In this document: in pieces, positions 1 through 8,948 of the stretch
How positions within the stretch are numbered: the stretch's first letter is position 1
Layout: the number at the start of each line of letters is the position of its first letter
Assembly: GCF_036226445.1 (NCBI RefSeq)
Contig: NZ_CP108474.1
Coordinates: forward strand, 5,952,001-6,016,000
Length of the DNA: 64,000 nt
DNA from: Streptomyces sp. NBC_01255
GTDB lineage: Bacteria; Actinomycetota; Actinomycetes; Streptomycetales; Streptomycetaceae
Direction of reading: 5' to 3'
The notes under the pieces: model-generated
Told to the model about the DNA's origin: nothing
Seen by the model: only the letters and a program-made list of their open reading frames with translations
The model's database searches: none
Made by a program: the position numbers and the translations under genes

Positions 1-184
1 CCGACGCGATCATGACCTTGACGGTGACGGCGGTGTGGGCTCGCTGCGCGGTGTCGGGGGCGGTGGGTGAGACGTCCGGCCGGACGGGGAGCGGGACCAC
101 CTCGTACTCTCCGAGGAGCTGGGTGGCGGTCTGGCGGGCCCCGGCTCCCGCGGTCCGTAGGAGATCTTCTTGAAGTCCTCGCCC
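1..184 (-). other. possible coding fragment running off the left edge
   Basis: One minus-strand frame is open from about 184 to the left edge and reads like a coding start. A GTG codon is preceded by GGAGAG about six bases away, and the following residues run VVPLPVRPDVSPTAPDTAQ. The family is not recognised and too little is visible to name it. It could be the 5' end of a gene lying left of the window or another relic of the kind seen just to the right. Confidence 0.25.
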
Positions 185-576
185 TCACGCCGTTGACCTG
201 CGGAAATCGACTGGAGAGGCGCCCTGGCCTGCGGCGATCCGTCTTTCAGGCCCGTTCACCGTGCTGCCTGTTGATGCGGCCGATCCTCCCCAGCCGCTCC
301 CCAGCGGAGGCCGCCTCTGAAGGAGGATCGCCGCTGGTCGGGACCGCGATCCGCGTGCCATGTCAGGCTATGCGTCGTAGTGGCAGCGGGGCAGGTGGTC
401 GCTGTTCGCTTGGCGGTAGATCGCGATTGGGTGCGGCTGCTCGTTCACAGGGAAAGCAACCGACGACCCCGACCGCCGCGTTCCCCGCGACTGGATCTGG
501 CGAATGGGTTCCCTGTGCAGGATGTGAGGTCACGGCGGTGTCCGATGCGTAGGGGCGGATCACGACCCCGGGGCAC
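185..576. other. non-coding accessory stretch
   Basis: No credible gene is seen on either strand. Short open frames here lack ribosome binding sites and family resemblance. The stretch separates a possible gene at the left edge from a duplicated LysR fragment. Confidence 0.4.
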
Positions 577-828
577 CTGTGAGCCGTACCTGGCGGCCGG
601 TCCGCTCGAAGAGTTGCGCCCGACCGACCGCTCCTGCTTCTTGATCGCCTGACTGACCCGCGCCGCGGACACGTGCGGTCGCTCGGCCGTCCTGCCGAAG
701 TGCAGCTCCTCCGGCAAGGTCAAAATTCTCGATGTCGCGCAGCTCCATGCGCCCCCACGCCCACGCATGTTCATTAACCCCTGGCCTCAACCGACGTTGC
801 ACGACCTGCCGTTGATCATCAAGTTACC
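577..828 (-). pseudogene. relic: duplicated 5' end and promoter of the LysR gene
   Basis: This roughly 250-bp stretch is a diverged direct repeat of 1554-1805, which holds the first ~60 codons and the upstream region of the intact LysR gene. The translated relic keeps the helix-turn-helix segment (EELHFGRTAERPHVSAARVS then QAIKKQERS). It needs two frame changes to follow the intact protein: one before the HTH and one after QAIKKQERS. It stops being similar soon after VRL. The relic has ATG where the intact gene has GTG before ELRDIE, which supports that position as the true LysR start. The upstream dyad TTGAT-ATCAA is also preserved. Confidence 0.75.
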
Positions 829-834
829 TGTCAC

Positions 835-1725
835 TCACAGCGACATCGTCCCGAGTTCGCGGGCGATGCGGACGAACGACCGGACCGTCGGGCTGTCGTT
901 GTCCGACCGCCAGACCAGCCCCCACCGTAGGAAGGGCGTGTCACGAACGGGGACGTACGTGACGTCGGGGCGGGCGTAGAAACGGGTGACCTGATTGCCC
1001 AGGAGGTGGATGACCTCCCCGTCGGCGACCAGCGTGTACAGCTGGTCCAGTGTCGTGACCAGGAATTTCCGTTCGATGGCACGACTGCTGGGCGCGGAGA
1101 AGGGAACGAAGGCGTCTTCGAAGTAATCGGGCTGGGGCCCGTCCGGCCCCACGACACCGTGGTCCGCGAACGCTTCCAAGGTCACCGACGAGCGGCCGGC
1201 CAGCCGGTGGTTGGTGGCCACCACTGCGACCTTGGGCTCCTCGAAGAGCACCGGTCCCACGGTCAGGTCGGGCTCTTCCACCGGGAGCCATGACAGCAGC
1301 AGGTCGATCTCGCCGTTGCGCAGCGGGGCGAACGGGTCCATGTAGCCGCTGTGGCTCAGCCGCAGCCCCCACTGCGGGTGCTGCGAGCGAAAGGCGTCCC
1401 AGAAGGGCCGCAGTTCGTGACCGTTGGTGACCATCAGGCCGATCCGTAGGATGTCCGTCTTGCTCTGGGCTGTGAGCCGCGCCCGGTCAACGCTTGTCTT
1501 CAGCCCCTGGAAGACGGGGAGCAGGTCGTCGCGCAGCTGCTGGCCCACCGTTGTGAGCCGTACCTGGCGGCTGGTCCGCTCGAAGAGTTGCGCCCCGATC
1601 GACCGCTCCTGCTTCTTGATCGCCTGACTGACCCGCGCCGCGGACACGTGCAGTCGCTCGGCCGTCCTGCCGAAGTGCAGCTCCTCCGACAAGGTCAGGA
1701 AGATCTCGATGTCGCGTAGCTCCAC
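835..1725 (-). CDS. LysR family transcriptional regulator
   Basis: This is a typical LysR-type regulator of about 296 residues. The N-terminal winged HTH is visible (ELRDIEIFLTLSEELHFGRT, then AERLHVSAARVSQAIKKQE). It is followed by a periplasmic-binding-like effector domain. I place the start at the GTG at 1725 because family members begin M-ELRDIEIF and the nearby relic has ATG at the same position; an in-frame ATG at 1770 would add 15 residues. It is divergent from the VOC protein and MFS exporter to the right, the usual layout of a LysR gene and its targets, so it probably controls them. The ligand cannot be inferred. Confidence 0.9.
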   Translation of the reverse strand: MELRDIEIFLTLSEELHFGRTAERLHVSAARVSQAIKKQERSIGAQLFERTSRQVRLTTVGQQLRDDLLPVFQGLKTSVDRARLTAQSKTDILRIGLMVTNGHELRPFWDAFRSQHPQWGLRLSHSGYMDPFAPLRNGEIDLLLSWLPVEEPDLTVGPVLFEEPKVAVVATNHRLAGRSSVTLEAFADHGVVGPDGPQPDYFEDAFVPFSAPSSRAIERKFLVTTLDQLYTLVADGEVIHLLGNQVTRFYARPDVTYVPVRDTPFLRWGLVWRSDNDSPTVRSFVRIARELGTMSL

Positions 1726-1766
1726 GCGCCCCCACGCCCCCGCATGTTCGTTAACCCCTGGCTTAA

Positions 1767-1798
1767 GCAACGTTGCATGATCGACTATTGATGATCAA
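1767..1798. promoter_or_regulatory. dyads in the LysR/VOC divergent promoter
   Basis: GCAACGTTGC (1767-1776) is a perfect 10-bp palindrome. TTGATGATCAA (1788-1798) is an interrupted dyad of the T-N-A type favoured by LysR proteins. The second dyad is conserved as TTGATCATCAA in the duplicated relic upstream, whereas the first has decayed there. These are likely binding sites of the adjacent LysR protein, by inference from position and symmetry. Confidence 0.5.
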
Positions 1799-1823
1799 CG
1801 TGTCCACATCGGATGCTCAGTGC

Positions 1824-2225
1824 ATGAACGTCGTCACTACCAAGGTGTCGTTGACCGTTGAGGACGTAGGTGCTTCCAGCCGGTTCTTCACCACCCATCT
1901 GGGCTTTCGTGAAGTCGAGTCGGCGGAGGGATACGTCTGCCTCCGCCGGGACGACACCTCTGCCGAGATCGCCCTGTCCGAGCGCGACCCCGAGCTGCCG
2001 CCGCAGGCCTGGCGGGGCCAGGGGCTGGCCGATCTGGCCGTGGTCCTGACCGTCACCGATGTCGTGGCCGAGTACGAACGGCTGCGTCGCGAGGGGGCCG
2101 TTGTCGACGGCCGGATCCGCCAAGAGCCGTGGGGCGAGCAGCTGTTCCGGCTCACCGACCCCAATGGCGTCGTGGTCCAGCTCGCCGAATGGGTGCCGCC
2201 GACCGGCGCCCCCACACACAAGTAG
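1824..2225 (+). CDS. VOC family protein (glyoxalase/bleomycin resistance fold)
   Basis: A protein of about 133 residues with the vicinal-oxygen-chelate pattern. It opens VSLTVEDVGASSRFFTTHLG, has a central segment with DLAVVLTVTDV, and ends with the typical LTDPNGVVVQLAEW. The start at 1824 (MNVVTTKVSLTV) fits the family best, but ATGs at 1773 and 1791 are in frame and no start has a strong ribosome binding site. Members include dioxygenases, lyases and resistance proteins, so the substrate is unknown. It lies 19 bp before the MFS gene and is probably co-transcribed with it under the divergent LysR. Confidence 0.8.
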   Translation: MNVVTTKVSLTVEDVGASSRFFTTHLGFREVESAEGYVCLRRDDTSAEIALSERDPELPPQAWRGQGLADLAVVLTVTDVVAEYERLRREGAVVDGRIRQEPWGEQLFRLTDPNGVVVQLAEWVPPTGAPTHK

Positions 2226-2244
2226 TCGAAGGGTTTCGGTTTTC

Positions 2245-3801
2245 GTGGACGAGATAAGAGAGCCACAGCGGGCCGATCCGCGCCGCTGGCTCATCCTGGT
2301 CGTGCTGTGCCTGAGCACGCTGGTCCTGGTCATCGACAACATGGTGCTCACGGTGGCCATCCCGCCTCTCGCCGAAGATCTGGGGGCGAGTGCGCAGGAC
2401 ATTCAGTGGATCATCGACTCCTACATCCTGGTCTTCGCCGGACTGCTCCTCACCTCGGGCAGCCTGTCCGACCGGTTCGGCAGGCGCCGTGTGATGGTCA
2501 TCGGGCTCGCGCTGTTCGGCGCGGCCTCGGTGCTCGGTACCCTCGCCGAGAGTCCGGGTCAACTGATCCTGGCCCGTGTGCTGATGGGCGTCGGCGGCGC
2601 GCTGATCATGCCGAGCACGCTGTCCATCCTCATCACCGTCTTCGACGAGGGCGAGCGTCCCAAGGCGATCGCCGCCTGGGGGTCGGTGTCCATGCTCGGC
2701 GTGGTGGGCGGCCCGCTGCTCGGTGGCTGGCTGATCGCCGCGTACTGGTGGGGGGCGGTCTTCCTGATCAACATCCCGATCGCGGCCCTGGCCATCATCG
2801 CGGCGCTGACCCTGATGCCGGAGTCGAAGGGGCCCTGGCGCAAGGCCGACCCGCTGGGCATGGTGCTGTCCGTGGCAGGGATGACCGCGCTGGTGTGGAC
2901 GATCACCGGGCTGCCCAAGGAGGGCCTGGAGCGTACGAGTACCCAGGTCACGCTCGCCGTGGCGGTGCTGAGCCTGGTCGGATTCGCCGTCTGGGAGACT
3001 CGTACGGCACACCCGATGGTCCCGGTGTCGCTGTTCCGCAACCGGGTGTTCACCGGCTCCAGTCTGTCGCTGGTGCTGCTGACCTTCGCCAACGGCGGCC
3101 TCCTGCTGGTGCTGACTCAGTACCTGCAGTTCGTCCTCGGCTACACGCCCACCGAGACCGGCCTGGCCTTCACCCCGCTCGCTGTCGCCGCCCTCGCCTT
3201 CAACGGCATAGGCGCCGCGCTGTTGGCGAAGACCGGCACCCGGATCATGGTGGTTCTCGGCCTGCTGATGATCGCGGCCGGCTCCGGTGTCCTGACCGGC
3301 CTGTCCTCGGGCGACGGATGGGGACCGCTGACCACCGCGATGGTCCTGATCGGGGCGGGTGCCGGACTGGTGATGCCCGCGGCCACCAGCGCCCTGATGG
3401 GGGCGGTCCCGGCCGAGCGCGCCGGTGTCGGGTCCGCGCTCAACGACACCATCCAGCAGGCCGGTGCCGCCCTCGGTGTGGCAGTGCTGGGCGCCGTCCT
3501 GTCGAGCACGTACACCTCCGAGATGCCGGCCGGTACGCCTGAGGCGGCCCGTCATGCCGTTTCCGAGGCGCTCGTCGTGGCCGCTCGTACCGGGGACGAG
3601 GGGCTGGCAGCCGCCGCCCGTGAGGCCTTCACCTCCGCGATGTCCGTCACCTTCCTGGTCGGTGTCTGCGGGGTACTGGGTGCAGCGGTGCTGGCGCTCT
3701 TCCTCATGCGGAGCCGCAAGGCCGAAGCGGCCGCGAAGGAGGCCGCCGCGGAGGAGGCCATTCGGACGCAGGACCAGTTCGCCACGGTCGCCGGACCCTG
3801 A
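2245..3801 (+). CDS. MFS transporter, DHA2 family (14-TMS drug exporter type)
   Basis: A 518-residue membrane protein of the EmrB/QacA type. It shows the family marks: DNMVLTVAIPPLAEDL in the first helix, the loop motif GSLSDRFGRRR, and motif C-like VVGGPLLGGWL. About 14 hydrophobic segments are visible. The start is the GTG at 2245, with GAAGGG about 12 bases upstream; longer readings run through the VOC gene in another frame. The C-terminus is a charged Ala/Lys/Glu-rich tail. It probably exports a small molecule, perhaps linked to the VOC protein. Confidence 0.92.
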   Translation: MDEIREPQRADPRRWLILVVLCLSTLVLVIDNMVLTVAIPPLAEDLGASAQDIQWIIDSYILVFAGLLLTSGSLSDRFGRRRVMVIGLALFGAASVLGTLAESPGQLILARVLMGVGGALIMPSTLSILITVFDEGERPKAIAAWGSVSMLGVVGGPLLGGWLIAAYWWGAVFLINIPIAALAIIAALTLMPESKGPWRKADPLGMVLSVAGMTALVWTITGLPKEGLERTSTQVTLAVAVLSLVGFAVWETRTAHPMVPVSLFRNRVFTGSSLSLVLLTFANGGLLLVLTQYLQFVLGYTPTETGLAFTPLAVAALAFNGIGAALLAKTGTRIMVVLGLLMIAAGSGVLTGLSSGDGWGPLTTAMVLIGAGAGLVMPAATSALMGAVPAERAGVGSALNDTIQQAGAALGVAVLGAVLSSTYTSEMPAGTPEAARHAVSEALVVAARTGDEGLAAAAREAFTSAMSVTFLVGVCGVLGAAVLALFLMRSRKAEAAAKEAAAEEAIRTQDQFATVAGP

Positions 3802-3894
3802 CGTACGACCGCTTCGTGCCCCGGCCGCCACCGGCCCTGACTGCCAAGGCGGGGGGGGGGCGGCCGAGACGCCCGGGTGGGTGCTCTTTAGCGT

Positions 3895-4043
3895 TCACCC
3901 TCAATTCATTGCAACGGTCAAGTAGCTGTCGTTGCGTTAACCTCGAAGATCATTGCGATGATATTCCGCCTGTGATCTGCGATGATGCCGATTTCTCATG
4001 GCGAACATGTTGAGGAACTGGTGAATGCAACGTAGCTTTTCCT
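3895..4043 (+). promoter_or_regulatory. paired-palindrome promoter of the DUF4097 gene
   Basis: Two related 12-bp elements, TCATTGCAACGG (3906-3917) and the near-palindrome TCATTGCGATGA (3950-3961), are set 44 bp apart. A further block begins GAACATGT at 4003 and ends GCAACGTAGC. The same order of motifs, with the same 44-bp spacing, occurs upstream of the gene at 8333. This suggests two promoters read by one regulator that I cannot identify in the window. A run of ten G lies just upstream (3851-3860). Confidence 0.6.
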
Positions 4044-4075
4044 CTATCAGCAACAGCGAGCTCCAGGAGCGCACC

Positions 4076-4747
4076 ATGCAGAAGTTCGACACCCCCGACC
4101 CGATCGCCGCCGTCTTGGACGTCCCCGCGGGATGCATCCGGTTCATCGCCGCCGACCGGGCCGACACCGCCGTCGAGGTCCTGCCCGCGGATGCCTCGAA
4201 GGGCCGCGACGTGCAGGCGGCGGAGCAGATCACGGTCGAATACGGCGACGGTGTCCTGCGGATCGCGGCCCCGGCGCCGAAGAACCCGATCGTCGGCGAC
4301 TCCGGATCCGTCGAGGTGACCGTCCAGCTGCCCGCCGGCTCCCGCATCGAGGCGAAGACGGCCAGCGCGGAGTTCCAGGGCGTCGGGCGGCTCGGCGACG
4401 TCGCCTTCGAGGGCGCGCAGGGCACGGTCAAGCTCGACGAGACCACGCGTGCCCGCCTCACCCTTCTCGCCGGCGACGTCTCGGTCGGCCGCCTGGGCGG
4501 CCCCGCCCACATCAGCACTCAGAAGGGCGACATCCACATCACGGAGGCCATGACCGGCACGGTCACCCTGAGCACCGAGCACGGCGAGATCTCCGTCGGT
4601 GCCGCCCGCGGAGTCTCCGCCTCCCTGGACGCGGGCACCTCCTACGGCCGGATCCACAACTCACTCAACAACACCGAAGGCGACGCCGCGGACCTGAACA
4701 TCCACGCGACCACCTCCTACGGCGACATCACCGCCCGCAGCCTCTGA
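4076..4747 (+). CDS. DUF4097 family beta-strand repeat protein
   Basis: A 223-residue protein built from repeated beta-strand units, e.g. GSVEVTVQLPAGSRIEAKTA, GDVSVGRLGG, GDIHITEAMTG, HGEISVGAA and SYGDITARSL. This pattern is typical of DUF4097/adhesin-like beta-helix proteins. There is no signal peptide or membrane segment, so it is probably cytoplasmic. The start is the ATG at 4076, preceded by AGGAG at 4065-4069. An upstream in-frame ATG at 4025 lies inside the conserved promoter block and is rejected. Function is unknown. Confidence 0.82.
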   Translation: MQKFDTPDPIAAVLDVPAGCIRFIAADRADTAVEVLPADASKGRDVQAAEQITVEYGDGVLRIAAPAPKNPIVGDSGSVEVTVQLPAGSRIEAKTASAEFQGVGRLGDVAFEGAQGTVKLDETTRARLTLLAGDVSVGRLGGPAHISTQKGDIHITEAMTGTVTLSTEHGEISVGAARGVSASLDAGTSYGRIHNSLNNTEGDAADLNIHATTSYGDITARSL

Positions 4748-5033
4748 CCCACGCAACCCCGAAGAGCCCCCACGTAGCCGGCGGTCCTTGGCGACGCCGC
4801 GCCGACTGCTGACGCCTCGTTCGTGGAACTGCGGGATGAATCGTTGCCCCGCCTCGCAGGGCCGCGCTCTGGACGCCGACTCCAGACGCCGATGCGGCAC
4901 TCACTGTGCCGCCTCGGCCTGGCTCGCGAGACGGCCGGCGCCCTCGCTCCAGACCCAGGCCACAACACCTGCCGTGATGACGCCGCGGTGGCATCACCAG
5001 GCCCAGAACCGATACCGAAGAAGGGCAAGAAGA

Positions 5034-7310
5034 ATGAGCACCACTCAGAACTACCAGGCCGCCGAGCAGCTCCTGCGCCGGCCCGCCCGCCCCGGCGAGC
5101 TCGTCATCGGCGACAAGGTCAGGCCGCAGTGGATCGACGGCGGCGCCCGCTTCTGGTACGCGGTGAGCAACGGCGTCGGCAAGCGGTTCGTGCTGGTCGA
5201 CCCGGCGGCCGGAACCCGTGAGCCGGCCTTCGACCACGCCCGGCTCGCCGCCGCCCTGGCCGCCGCCACCGGGCATCAGGTCGACCCCGAGTTCTTGCCG
5301 ACCACGGCGATCGAACTGGCCGGGAACACCGTCGAGTTCGATGCGCTCGGCGAGTGGTGGCGCTGCCGCCTGGACGACTACGTCTGCGAGCGGGCCGAGT
5401 TCACGCCGCCCGGCAGCCCCCTCGACGTACCGTCACCCGACGGGAAGACCGTGGTGTCCCGGCGGGGGCACGACCTGTGGGCGCGCTCGCTGTCCGACGG
5501 CCGCGAGTGGGCGCTGACCGGCGACGGCGCGCCCGGCCACCAGTACGGCACCGTCCCGGAGTGCACGGCGAACAGCACCCTGCTGCGCAAGATCGGCCTG
5601 CCGTACCTGCCGCCCTCGGTGGCCTGGTCGCCGGACTCGACGAAGGTACTGACGCACCGGACCGACGAGCGCCAGGTTCGGGAGACCCACCTGCTGGAGG
5701 CCAGGCCCGTCGACGGCGGCGCCCCGGTGCTGCACACCCAGCGGTTCGCCTACCCCGGGGACGAGCACGTACCGCTGGCCGAACTGGTCGTACTGGACAT
5801 CGCCGAGGGCACGGTGATCCGCGCGCAGTCCGAGCCGCTGCTCGTGCCGACACTGTCGCCGATCACGATCAAGTGGGCCTGGTGGGCCCCGGACAGCTCG
5901 GCGGTGTACTACCTCGGCCGGCCCCGCGACTTGCGCACGCTCACCCTGTACCGGCTGGACGCGGCCACCGGCGAGGTCACCACGGTGCTCGGCGAGACCG
6001 GGGCGACCCGTGTCGAGCCCAACCAGTTCGGGTACGAGCCGCCGATCGTGCGGGTGCTGGCCGACGAGGTGCTCTGGTACTCGCAGCGGGACGGCTGGGG
6101 CCACCTCTACCGGTACGACCTGCGCACCGGCGAACTGCTGGGGCAGGTCACCTCCGGGCCGTGGGCGGTGCGGCAGATCCTGCGCGTCGACGAGGCCGAG
6201 CGGGTGGTGTACTTCACCGCTTCCGGGCTGGTCGACGAGGACCCGTACCGGCGCACGGTGTGCCGGGTCGGCCTGGACGGCTCCGGCTTCGCGAGGCTCA
6301 CGGACGACGACCAGGACCACACCGTCACCACCCCCGACCACCCGGACTACTTCATAGACTCCGCGTCCACCATCGACACCCCGCCGGTGACGACGGTCCG
6401 CGACTGGTCCGGGCGGGTCCTGGTCGAGCTGGAGCGCGCCGACATCGGCAAGCTCGCCGCCACCGGCTGGACGGCGCCGGAACGGTTCCGCGTCAAGGCG
6501 GCCGACGGGGTGACGGACATCTACGGCGTGCTGTACCGGCCGCGGGAGTTCGACCCCGCCCGCTCCTACCCGGTGGTCGACAACGTCTACCCCGGCCCGC
6601 AGGTCAGCCGCGTCACCCCGTGCTTCGACCCCGGCGGCATGGGCCTCGACGCGGAACCCCTCGCCGCACTGGGCTTCGTAGTGGTGGCACTGGACGGACG
6701 CGGCACCCCGGGCCGGGACAAGTCCTTCCACGACGCCTCCTACGGCCACCTGGCCGACGCGGGCAACCTGGCCGACCACGTCGCGGCCGTGCGCCAACTG
6801 GCGGAGACCCGGCCGTGGATGGACCTGGACCGGGTGGGTGTGTTTGGCCACTCCGGCGGCGGCTTCGCCGCGGCCCGCGCGATGCTGGACTTCCCCGAGA
6901 CGTACAAGGTCGGAGCGGCCCTCTCCGGCTCGCACGACGCCCGTCATTTCAACGCCGGCTTTGTGGAGGCCTACGACGGCGCGGACAACCCCGAGGCCTG
7001 GGGCCGCACTTCCAACATCGACCTCGCCGACCGCCTGGAGGGGAAGCTGCTCCTGATCCACGGCGAAATGGACGACCAGGTCCACCCCGACCAGACCCTC
7101 CGCCTGGCCGACCGCCTCATCGCCGCCGGCAAGGACTTCGAGCTGCTCATCGTGCCTGGCGCCGAGCACACGTTCATCGACCACTTGGCCTATGTCCGTA
7201 CACGCTGCTGGGACTTCCTGGTCCGCGAGCTGCTGGGCACCCAGCCTCCTGCCTACCGCCCCGCTCCCATCGCGATCGGCCCCGAGCTGCTCGCCGAGCT
7301 CTTCGCCTGA
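5034..7310 (+). CDS. S9 family peptidase (dipeptidyl peptidase IV type)
   Basis: A 758-residue serine peptidase with an N-terminal DPP-IV-like beta-propeller and a C-terminal alpha/beta-hydrolase domain. The catalytic triad is readable: Ser607 in FGHSGGGFAAA, Asp680/681 in HGEMDDQVHPDQ, and His712 in GAEHTF. No signal peptide is seen, so it is probably cytoplasmic. The ATG at 5034 has a purine-rich AAGAAGGG upstream; the open frame extends further left but without family similarity. It should remove dipeptides or cleave short peptides; the exact specificity is not predictable. The 286 bp between it and the DUF4097 gene show no other gene. Confidence 0.92.
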   Translation: MSTTQNYQAAEQLLRRPARPGELVIGDKVRPQWIDGGARFWYAVSNGVGKRFVLVDPAAGTREPAFDHARLAAALAAATGHQVDPEFLPTTAIELAGNTVEFDALGEWWRCRLDDYVCERAEFTPPGSPLDVPSPDGKTVVSRRGHDLWARSLSDGREWALTGDGAPGHQYGTVPECTANSTLLRKIGLPYLPPSVAWSPDSTKVLTHRTDERQVRETHLLEARPVDGGAPVLHTQRFAYPGDEHVPLAELVVLDIAEGTVIRAQSEPLLVPTLSPITIKWAWWAPDSSAVYYLGRPRDLRTLTLYRLDAATGEVTTVLGETGATRVEPNQFGYEPPIVRVLADEVLWYSQRDGWGHLYRYDLRTGELLGQVTSGPWAVRQILRVDEAERVVYFTASGLVDEDPYRRTVCRVGLDGSGFARLTDDDQDHTVTTPDHPDYFIDSASTIDTPPVTTVRDWSGRVLVELERADIGKLAATGWTAPERFRVKAADGVTDIYGVLYRPREFDPARSYPVVDNVYPGPQVSRVTPCFDPGGMGLDAEPLAALGFVVVALDGRGTPGRDKSFHDASYGHLADAGNLADHVAAVRQLAETRPWMDLDRVGVFGHSGGGFAAARAMLDFPETYKVGAALSGSHDARHFNAGFVEAYDGADNPEAWGRTSNIDLADRLEGKLLLIHGEMDDQVHPDQTLRLADRLIAAGKDFELLIVPGAEHTFIDHLAYVRTRCWDFLVRELLGTQPPAYRPAPIAIGPELLAELFA

Positions 7311-7467
7311 GCGCGAAACGCGGACGAGGAACCAGCATGCTCATGTGACCCGGATCGCTTCGGCTGGGCCGATGACTTCGGTCAACTCTCAGGGTCATAC
7401 AGGCAACGAGATTCCAGAGCTGCGATCCTGACCCCCCGGGTGGCGCGGCAAACGGGGAAGGCATGCC

Positions 7468-7725
7468 ATGACCCACACGGCCAGCGCCTCCGCCTCTGCC
7501 GTACCCACTGCGGTTGCAAATCCGGGGCCCGACCGGGCGGGGCGGGTGCCGCTGGCCTGCGCCGCCGTGTGTGGCCCGCTGTTCCTGGGCGTGGGGCTCA
7601 TCCAGGGCCTCACGCGTGAGGGATTCGATTTCACCCGCAACTCCATCAGCCGGCTCAGCCTCGGCGACCTGGGCCGGCCGTACTGCCTTTCCCCACCTTC
7701 GGGCTCGCCGCACTCGCCGCGGTGA
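7468..7725 (+). pseudogene. truncated DUF998-like membrane protein
   Basis: The first ~70 codons resemble the N-terminus of DUF998 membrane proteins: one hydrophobic helix around PLACAAVCGPLFLGVGLIQG, followed by the signature-like REGFDFTRNSISRLSLGDLG. The frame then runs into an unrelated tail. A neighbouring frame there reads like a membrane-protein C-terminus (FGLAALAAVTV then Arg-rich). The simplest reading is a large internal deletion that joined the two ends. The family normally has about six helices, so this remnant is unlikely to work. Confidence 0.55.
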
Positions 7726-7834
7726 CCGTCCGGCCGGCGCGCCGCCGGCCGGACCGGCCGACCCGTCCGCCGGGCGACCAACACGTAAGCACACCAAAGC
7801 TCTTCCCGAGCAACCGACGAAAGGCGTCGACGAC

Positions 7835-8044
7835 ATGGCGGAATCGCTGCAGGGTGCCGCGTACTTCCCCTCGATCGAGAAGAAGTACGGCCGTCCGATC
7901 GCGGAATGGAAGGACCTCATCCGGTCCTCTCCCCTGACCAAGCACATGGAACTCGTCTCGTGGCTCAAGTCCGAGCACAGCCTGGGCCACGGTCACGCCA
8001 ACGCCCTGGTCGCCCACACCCTCGCGGAGGACAGGGTGATGTAG
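7835..8044 (+). CDS. DUF4287 domain protein
   Basis: A 69-residue protein whose motifs fit DUF4287: YFPSIEKKYGRPIAEWKDL, then the helical LTKHMELVSWLKSEHSLGHG, then HANALVAHTL. Proteins of this family are short cytoplasmic proteins of unknown function, often encoded beside DUF5655 or general stress genes. The ATG at 7835 is the natural start; the longer open frame to its left overlaps the DUF998 relic. Its own ribosome binding site is weak (purine-rich GACGAAAGG). Confidence 0.75.
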   Translation: MAESLQGAAYFPSIEKKYGRPIAEWKDLIRSSPLTKHMELVSWLKSEHSLGHGHANALVAHTLAEDRVM

Positions 8045-8066
8045 TCCGCACGGGCCGTTTCTGAGC

Positions 8067-8217
8067 GTTCACGCTCAGATCATTGCAATGAAGTGGCGGG
8101 CCGTGTTGCGTTTAGTGGCAATCTCATTGCAGTGAAATCCGTCGACTGACCTGCATTAATAGAGAGGTTGGGTAATCAAGCGGTTGCTGAACATGTGAAC
8201 GCAACATAGCCTTTCGT
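8067..8217 (+). promoter_or_regulatory. paired-palindrome promoter of the RibD-like gene
   Basis: A perfect 12-bp palindrome TCATTGCAATGA (8080-8091) and a one-mismatch copy TCATTGCAGTGA (8124-8135) lie 44 bp apart. They are followed by GAACATGTGAACGCAACATA near 8189. The arrangement matches 3895-4043 base by base over long stretches, starting from GCGTTCAC. It is most likely an operator pair for one dimeric regulator. It covers most of the 288-bp gap between the DUF4287 gene and the gene at 8333. Confidence 0.65.
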
Positions 8218-8332
8218 CTGTCGCGAACGGCAGGGATTCCAGCGGTAAGGCGCCTGGCGTGAGCCCCAGGCCGTCGCCACTGCCGCAGCCCATCCCATCT
8301 GAACCCAACGGATCAGGAAGTGAGACATCTCC

Positions 8333-8929
8333 ATGCGCATTGCGATTGGTGAGTTCATCAGCTTGGACGGCGTAGTTCAGGCCCCGGGACACCCGGACGA
8401 GGACACCGACGGCGGTTTCGCCCACGGTGGCTGGAGTCACCCGTTCTTCGACCCGGAGGTGATGGGCGGCTCCCTGGCCGAGTGGCAGACGAGCACCGAG
8501 GCCCTGCTGTTCGGACGCCGTACCTGGCAGACCATGGCCGCGGCGTGGCCCGGCCGGGCCGGCGACCCGTTCGCCGACCACATGAACAGCGTCACCAAGT
8601 ACGTCGTGTCCAGCACCCTCGCCGAGGACGAGCTGACGTGGAACAACACCACGCGCATCCCCGGCGACCAGGCGCTCGACCAGATCAAGAAGCTGCGCGA
8701 GACCGAAGGCCGCGACCTGGTCGTCATGGGCAGCGCGTCCCTCACCCGAACCCTGCTGGCCGAGGGACTGGTCGACGAGCTCCGGCTCATGATCCTGCCG
8801 GTGCTCCTCGGCGGCGGTAAGACGATCTACCCGGCCGACGGCCACCTCCGCACGTTCGAACTGGTCTCCACAGTCGTCAGCGGGACCGGAGTGCACGTGT
8901 GCACCTACCGGCCGAAGGCCGGGGCATAG
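8333..8929 (+). CDS. dihydrofolate reductase family protein (RibD C-terminal fold)
   Basis: A 198-residue protein with the RibD-C/DHFR-like fold. It starts RIAIGEFISLDGVVQAPGHP, has the NADPH-site-like LLFGRRTWQTMAAAWPG, and the later VVMGSASLTRTLL and LVDELRLMILPVLLGGGKT. Such stand-alone proteins are common in actinobacteria and are not dedicated to folate or riboflavin synthesis; the substrate is unknown. It has its own promoter shared in design with the DUF4097 gene, so both may respond to the same signal. Confidence 0.88.
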   Translation: MRIAIGEFISLDGVVQAPGHPDEDTDGGFAHGGWSHPFFDPEVMGGSLAEWQTSTEALLFGRRTWQTMAAAWPGRAGDPFADHMNSVTKYVVSSTLAEDELTWNNTTRIPGDQALDQIKKLRETEGRDLVVMGSASLTRTLLAEGLVDELRLMILPVLLGGGKTIYPADGHLRTFELVSTVVSGTGVHVCTYRPKAGA

Positions 8930-8948
8930 TCAGCAGTCGCACGAGCCG

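Noticed and set aside
3851..3860. Run of ten G as a phase-variation tract
   Set aside because: It lies between genes, upstream of the promoter motifs, and is not inside a coding frame; it may also be a sequencing artefact.
4788..5033. N-terminal extension of the S9 peptidase
   Set aside because: The extension has no peptidase similarity, while ATG 5034 has a suitable ribosome binding site and typical family start.
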